A stretch of DNA of 64,000 bases from Rothia sp035916755 (GTDB taxonomy: Bacteria > Actinomycetota > Actinomycetes > Actinomycetales > Micrococcaceae). Shown here piece after piece: positions 60,374 to 64,000 of the stretch. The notes under the pieces are model-generated. The model made no database searches. It saw nothing but the letters and a program-made list of their open reading frames with translations, and was not told where the DNA came from. Every line of letters starts with the position of its first letter. The first letter of the stretch is position 1. The stretch covers positions 124,001 through 188,000 of the forward strand of contig NZ_JAYWIX010000006.1 of assembly GCF_035916755.1 (NCBI RefSeq), written 5' to 3'. Made by a program: the position numbers and the translations under genes.

Positions 60374-60898
60374 TTAGAGTTCTTCGATGTCGATGGAGGA
60401 GATAACGACGTCCTCGACGGGGCGGTCCATAGCGCCGGTTGCTACGCCTTCAATGGCGTCAACGACCTTCTTGGAGTCCTCATCTGCTACCTCACCGAAG
60501 ATGGTGTGGCGGCCGTTGAGCCAGGGGGTCTCAACGGTGGTGATGAAGAACTGGGAACCGTTGGTGCCGGGGCCTGCGTTGGCCATGGCCAGCAGGTAGG
60601 GCTTGTTGAAGCTCAGTTCGGGGTGGATTTCGTCCTTGAACTGGTAGCCGGGGCCGCCGATACCCTGACCGAGGGGGTCGCCACCCTGAATCATGAAGTC
60701 GCGGATGATGCGGTGGAAGATGACGTCCTTGTAGAGGGGGCCGTCCTGCACTTCGCCGGTGCGGGGGTGGCGCCATTCCTGGGTGCCATCTGACAGGCCG
60801 ATGAAGTTCTTAACGGTCAGCGGTGCGTGGTTACCGAAGAGGTTAACGACGATGTCACCGTGGTTGGTGTGAATAGTTGCTTTTGCAGTTGCAGTCAT
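60374..60898 (-). CDS. ppiA: Peptidyl-prolyl cis-trans isomerase (cyclophilin)
   Basis: A 174-residue cytoplasmic cyclophilin that speeds prolyl isomerisation during folding. The signature block is VIFHRIIRDFMIQGGDPLGQ near residue 56, followed by NAGPGTNGSQFFITTVETPWLNGRHTIFGEV with the conserved substrate-site residues. Length is that of actinobacterial PpiA. It is separated from the rhomboid gene by a terminator. Confidence 0.96.
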   Translation of the reverse strand: MTATAKATIHTNHGDIVVNLFGNHAPLTVKNFIGLSDGTQEWRHPRTGEVQDGPLYKDVIFHRIIRDFMIQGGDPLGQGIGGPGYQFKDEIHPELSFNKPYLLAMANAGPGTNGSQFFITTVETPWLNGRHTIFGEVADEDSKKVVDAIEGVATGAMDRPVEDVVISSIDIEEL

Positions 60899-60931
60899 GC
60901 CCCTATTCTCGCACGGGCAGGTGGGCAGCCG

Positions 60932-62179
60932 CTAGATATGACCTGAGCTTTTGCGGTGAGTGAAAGGGGCGGACGCCGGGGCGCGGCCTATACCTGCCCC
61001 CGCCTGTCTCAGCACGAATTCCTGCATTCCCGGCACTGTAAAGGCCAGCTGGCCTACACCCGGTGAGTACACCAGCCCTTTTTCGATGAGGGATTTACGC
61101 ACCACGCTGGTTCCGTTAGCTGTCTTATCCAGAGCCTCTGCAATTTCGCCGGTACGGGCGGCCTGACCTTTCATCACGCGGGCCATAGCAACCAGGTAGT
61201 CCTGTTCTGCAGCGGTAGTCCGCTGCCAGCGGGTGAGGTAAAAACCGCTATCTAGTTCGCTTCGCCCTACGGCAAGGCCAGCAAGCACATCGTCGTCGGT
61301 GATGGTTTGTTGGGCGGTAGAGTTCCAGATAGCCTGCCCGTACTGCTGAATGAAGTAGGGGTAGCCCTGCGAGGCTACGGTTGCTTTTTCGAGGGCGCTT
61401 TCTACGATATGGCCGCCGGGCCTGCGGATAGGTTCGATGAAAGCCCGCCGGGTCGCATCCGGGGTAAGAGCACCTATTTCGCGGTAGCTGAAGAGGCCTT
61501 CGGCGTAGGTTTTGATTTCCCCTAGCCGGGTGGGTACTGAGGGCAGACCGGCCCCGATGATGTAAAAAGGCAGTTCCCGTTGCCCTGCTTCGTGCTGGGT
61601 TGTCAGGAGCATATCGAGCAGTTCACTATCGAGGTCTTGGATTTCGTCAATGAAAAAACCGATAGCTTTAGGCTGGGGAAGCTCTTTGAGGGCTTCTGCC
61701 AGGTTCAGGATTGCTTCGGGGAAGTCTATTTCGAGGACGCCGGTGGTGAAAGCGGGTTCGTCAGCCTTGGGTTTGAGCACTAGGCGGGCTTGGGCAAAGC
61801 CCAGCGTCAGTGATAGTTCGGCGATGGAGGCGATTGCTCGCTGTATCGCACTTCCAGTATGCCCCTGGGTGGCTACCCTGGTCTGCTGGGCAAGATCTCG
61901 TGCGAGTTTGATACGAAGCTGTTTCTGGGCAGAGGAAGTAAGGCTCCCTTCAAGTCTGAGGGTGAGCCAGCCGGAGCGTTCTGCATGGGTTTCTAGCCTG
62001 CGAAGTAAGACGGTTTTACCGACTCCGCGCAGACCGTAGAGCATAAGCCCCCTATCGGTCAGGCGCATTTTGCTACGGGCTACGAGCCTGTCGAAGTCAA
62101 GGATTTCTTGGTCTCGACCTGTAAGTTCAGGCGGTGTGAGCCCTGCTCCGGGAGTGAAGGGGTTGAGGTCTTGATTCAT
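60932..62179 (-). CDS. AAA/STAND-like ATP-binding protein with winged-helix C-terminus
   Basis: A 415-residue ATPase. The Walker A motif GLRGVGKT is at residues 49-56 and the Walker B-like FFIDEIQDLDSELL near residue 175. The second half contains an AAA lid-like region and a C-terminal winged helix (GLAVGRSELDSGFY, later SLIEKGLVYSPGVGQLAFTV). The type resembles ORC/Cdc6-like or archaeal-style ATPases of mobile genes. Twelve bases before its ATG begins a 60-bp palindrome of phased TTCTAA repeats. Function is unknown. Confidence 0.75.
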   Translation of the reverse strand: MNQDLNPFTPGAGLTPPELTGRDQEILDFDRLVARSKMRLTDRGLMLYGLRGVGKTVLLRRLETHAERSGWLTLRLEGSLTSSAQKQLRIKLARDLAQQTRVATQGHTGSAIQRAIASIAELSLTLGFAQARLVLKPKADEPAFTTGVLEIDFPEAILNLAEALKELPQPKAIGFFIDEIQDLDSELLDMLLTTQHEAGQRELPFYIIGAGLPSVPTRLGEIKTYAEGLFSYREIGALTPDATRRAFIEPIRRPGGHIVESALEKATVASQGYPYFIQQYGQAIWNSTAQQTITDDDVLAGLAVGRSELDSGFYLTRWQRTTAAEQDYLVAMARVMKGQAARTGEIAEALDKTANGTSVVRKSLIEKGLVYSPGVGQLAFTVPGMQEFVLRQAGAGIGRAPASAPFTHRKSSGHI

Positions 62180-62190
62180 CGTTCGCTACT

Positions 62191-62250
62191 TTCTAAATCT
62201 TTCTAAGGCATTCTAAAAAATATTTTAGAATGCCTTAGAAAGATTTAGAA
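62191..62250. promoter_or_regulatory. 60-bp palindrome of phased TTCTAA repeats
   Basis: Arms of 28 bp (62191-62218 and 62223-62250) are exact complements around AATA. Each arm contains TTCTAA three times at exactly 10-bp spacing (starts 62191, 62201, 62211 on the plus strand; mirrored on the other arm). The palindrome begins 12 bp upstream of the ATPase ATG and overlaps where its promoter must lie. Ten-base phasing puts all half-sites on one DNA face, as for a multimeric regulator; autoregulation is plausible. Confidence 0.85.
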
Positions 62251-62532
62251 CCGCATATCCCCCGAATGTGACTCTGCGTCCCGAGCGTCCGTTCAAACAA
62301 CACCCCCTCGGGAATTCACGTCGCATTCGAGCGGGCGCACCCCGGCGTCCGCGCACTCTTCAGAAGCCCTTAACTTTAGCGGGCAGAGAAACACGAGGGT
62401 TTTTGTGCCGCCTCAAAGCACTTTTACGGTTTTAGAAAGTAAGCTGATACTAAATGTAAGTTGCTTGCCACCGCACTCTACTCGAACTCACGGGTTTAGT
62501 TAGGGGCAGCCCCACACATGGAGGAAACAACC
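62251..62532. other. Promoter region of the Lys/Ala-rich protein gene
   Basis: About 280 bp without a gene. One copy of GGCGTCCGC is at 62344. A strong GGAGGAAAC ribosome site lies just before the ATG at 62533. Confidence 0.4.
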
Positions 62533-63165
62533 ATGGCACTGTGCAAGAAGAGCAAGGCTAAGAAGGCTCAGAAGCAGGCAGAGAAGTTCTTCTCAAAGGC
62601 TGCTAAGAACACCGGTAAGAAGGCTGACAAGCTGACCGCCCTGGCTGAGAAGAAGGCTGCTCGCGCCGAGAAGCTGACCGGCCAGAAGGTTTCAGCGCTG
62701 CAGAAGGCTGCTGAGAAGCAGGGTAAGAACATCTCAAAGGCAACCCAGTCTGTTGCTAAGGACAGTTCCAAGAAGCTGGAGAAGGTCCAGTCCACTCTGG
62801 CCGACAAGATCCAGCACACCATCGACGACGTCACCCCCGCCGTTGAAAACGCTGTAGCAACCGCCCGCGTTAAGGCTGCCGACGTTGCAAGCACCGTTGC
62901 AGATAAGCTCTCTGACGCTGAGGTTCCCACCCAGGTTGAGACCGTTGCTGCTAAGGTCACCGGCGACAAGAAGGCCCTGAAGAAGGCTCAGAAGGCCGCC
63001 GTTAAGGCTGCTAAGGGCTACGCCAAGGAGCAGAAGAAGGCTGCTAAGAGCGGCAACAAGGGCCTGCTGGTCTTCGGTCTGATCGTTGCTGGCGCTGTTG
63101 CCGGCGCGGCTGCTTTCAAGGCTTCTCGCCCCGTTGAGGACCCCTGGAAGACCCCCGCCGCATAG
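62533..63165 (+). CDS. Lys/Ala-rich protein with C-terminal membrane anchor
   Basis: A 210-residue protein from ATG 62533. Residues 1-180 are dominated by Ala, Lys, Val and Glu, with coiled-coil-like stretches (KKADKLTALAEKKAARAEKL). A single membrane segment (LLVFGLIVAGAVAGAAAF) lies near residue 185. The codon choice is restricted to a few preferred codons (AAG, GCT), as in highly expressed genes. The histone-H1-like composition suggests binding to nucleic acid or anionic polymers at the membrane. No family is identified. Confidence 0.7.
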   Translation: MALCKKSKAKKAQKQAEKFFSKAAKNTGKKADKLTALAEKKAARAEKLTGQKVSALQKAAEKQGKNISKATQSVAKDSSKKLEKVQSTLADKIQHTIDDVTPAVENAVATARVKAADVASTVADKLSDAEVPTQVETVAAKVTGDKKALKKAQKAAVKAAKGYAKEQKKAAKSGNKGLLVFGLIVAGAVAGAAAFKASRPVEDPWKTPAA

Positions 63166-63212
63166 TCTTCACGAACCACTAGCCCGCGTCCTTAGCTCGC
63201 TCACCGCGAGCG

Positions 63213-63250
63213 CGGACGCCCGGCCCCGGCTCCCGCGCAGGGAGGCCGGG
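63213..63250 (+). terminator. Terminator after the Lys/Ala-rich protein gene
   Basis: A strong GGCCCCGGC / GCCGGGGCC stem followed by TTTGC, preceded by one GCGGACGCC word at 63213. Confidence 0.7.
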
Positions 63251-63271
63251 GCCTTTGCTGTAGGGGGGGGC

Positions 63272-63805
63272 TTATTCTGAGGTTCCTGATGTGTAGATGT
63301 CCCAGCGGCCCTCGAAGTAAGCCGAGGTGGTGGCGTCCATCAGGTCAAGGGTGAAGGCGCTGCCAATTGCCGTTCCCTGCACGCCTTCGACCATGGCCTG
63401 GCGGGCGGCGTCCGTATCGCCTGTGTAGGCCTCAAAGCGGGCGGTCACAAAGTAGTCGGTAGAGTCCCGGTATTTGTTGATGCTCACGACTTCTAACCTC
63501 TCGGTGTGCGCCGCGAATACCTGGGCAACGGAGGCGGCAGAGTATGACCAGGCTTGCGTCTCGCTCAACGGACCGAAGACGAAAACCTGTACCGTCTCGG
63601 TGTCAACCTGAGTTTCCTCCACGTACGAGACGCTCTCAACCGCTCGGCAGGTGAATATAGGTGGAGTGGGTGGATTCCCGCTGGAAGATTCCGCTGGTGC
63701 CACCGAGCTGCGGCACCGCCTGGCGAGGCAAATTAGAAGCCCGCGAACGGCTTGAACATCAGATAGCAGAACGTAAATGGAAGGTTCTCTCAGGTGGCAC
63801 AACAA
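63272..63805 (-). CDS. Hypothetical protein (start uncertain)
   Basis: The C-terminal ~115 residues look like a real extracytoplasmic or soluble domain (AWSYSAASVAQVFAAHTERL, then NKYRDSTDYFVTARFEAYTG and TTSAYFEGRWDIYTSG). The N-terminal ~60 residues (LICLARRCRSSVAPAESSSG) read like shadow sequence because an opposing plus-strand frame covers them. A GTG at codon 62 could be the true start; alternatively the 5' part was replaced by the insertion to the right. No family is recognised. Confidence 0.4.
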   Translation of the reverse strand: MLCHLREPSIYVLLSDVQAVRGLLICLARRCRSSVAPAESSSGNPPTPPIFTCRAVESVSYVEETQVDTETVQVFVFGPLSETQAWSYSAASVAQVFAAHTERLEVVSINKYRDSTDYFVTARFEAYTGDTDAARQAMVEGVQGTAIGSAFTLDLMDATTSAYFEGRWDIYTSGTSE

Positions 63806-63810
63806 AGTAA
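63661..63810 (+). CDS. Small basic frame at the window edge, possibly a fragment
   Basis: From GTG 63661 a 49-residue frame reads WKIPLVPPSCGTAWRGKLEA and ends ERKWKVLSGGTTK. In the next frame, 63811-63972, a second basic stretch (KQLNLFGLHYGAVKRRAYRA) ends in TAA 12 bp before a hairpin at the edge. Both are protein-like, rich in Arg and Lys, and unlike their surroundings. They may be two pieces of one frameshifted gene or fragments of a mobile gene. Confidence 0.3.
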   Translation: MEWVDSRWKIPLVPPSCGTAWRGKLEARERLEHQIAERKWKVLSGGTTK

Positions 63811-63977
63811 CCCAAGTACCTGCTTAGAAGTATCTGCGCAAAATGGTGGACGACAAAGGCCATTCCTGGCCAGAAACAGCTAAATTTGTTTGGTCTACAC
63901 TACGGCGCTGTGAAGCGCCGTGCTTATCGTGCTCGTAAAGAGCGTAAAGGTGAGCATATAGAGGCAGATTAATTAAG

Positions 63978-64000
63978 GGGCGAGGGATTATTCCCTCGCC
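63978..64000 (+). terminator. Hairpin at the right edge
   Basis: A perfect GGCGAGGGA-TTAT-TCCCTCGCC inverted repeat occupies the last bases of the window, just after the TAA of the basic frame. Any T-run would lie beyond the window. Confidence 0.6.

Overview
The window is a contiguous piece of a high-GC Gram-positive chromosome. Gene content (NAD-type 180-kDa-class glutamate dehydrogenase, Kocuria-type putrescine oxidase, mycoredoxin-like glutaredoxin, CsbD and MT0933-like small stress proteins, ppiA next to a rhomboid protease, MprAB-like two-component system) points to the family Micrococcaceae, most likely Rothia or a close relative; the genus is inferred. A perfect parS core inside the glutamate dehydrogenase gene, DnaA-box sequences near 59.3 kb and the ppiA/rhomboid pair suggest an origin-proximal location, but dnaA itself is not present.

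Layout. 1-1.5 kb: 3' part of an acyl-CoA synthetase gene. 1.6-11.3 kb: a putrescine/GABA catabolic block (two semialdehyde dehydrogenases, GABA aminotransferase, APC permease, universal stress protein, putrescine oxidase, TetR regulator). Two copies of the operator AAACGAA-N5-TTCGTTT, before the permease and the oxidase, fit control by the TetR protein. The pathway delivers succinate, and the glutamate made by the transaminase can be recycled by the large NAD-glutamate dehydrogenase at 15-20 kb, which faces a second, catalytic-core-only copy at 20.4-22.7 kb. 11.3-15 kb: a gene-poor stretch with a MITE-like palindrome, then an unknown Ala/Pro-rich protein, an ArsD-like protein and a GyrI-like protein. 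22.8-33.3 kb: an MHS transporter followed by a lower-GC surface-polysaccharide island (acyltransferase with SGNH domain, flippase-like protein, three glycosyltransferases, DUF2304 protein, large DUF6541-like membrane protein). 33.4-42.5 kb: 2-keto acid decarboxylase, gluconate permease and kinase, flavin reductase, M20 deacetylase, unknown protein, glycerol facilitator, VanZ. 42.5-45.7 kb: a tight operon of response regulator, histidine kinase and two CrcB fluoride-channel subunits.

46-53 kb: a candidate structured RNA with its own terminator, BrnQ, an orphan LicT-type antiterminator, a solitary AbiEi/DUF559-type gene between two perfect 61-bp direct repeats, a flavin monooxygenase with a decayed FMN-reductase partner, MarR, twin small membrane proteins and a broken membrane-protein remnant. 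53-56 kb: biotin region with bioB, a bioB-derived paralog that has lost the radical-SAM cysteines, a BioQ-type operator and a TetR regulator. 56-64 kb: galactokinase, small stress proteins, mycoredoxin-like protein, PepSY-like lipoprotein, rhomboid protease, cyclophilin, an ATPase preceded by a 60-bp palindrome of phased TTCTAA repeats, a Lys/Ala-rich membrane protein and a poorly defined right edge.

The most unusual window-wide signal is an overabundant word, GGCGTCCGC / GCGGACGCC. I count about 38 copies of its 8-bp core where base composition predicts about 6. It also occurs as inverted pairs in at least two gene-end hairpins, as DNA uptake sequences do in other bacteria, and is nearly absent from the polysaccharide island.
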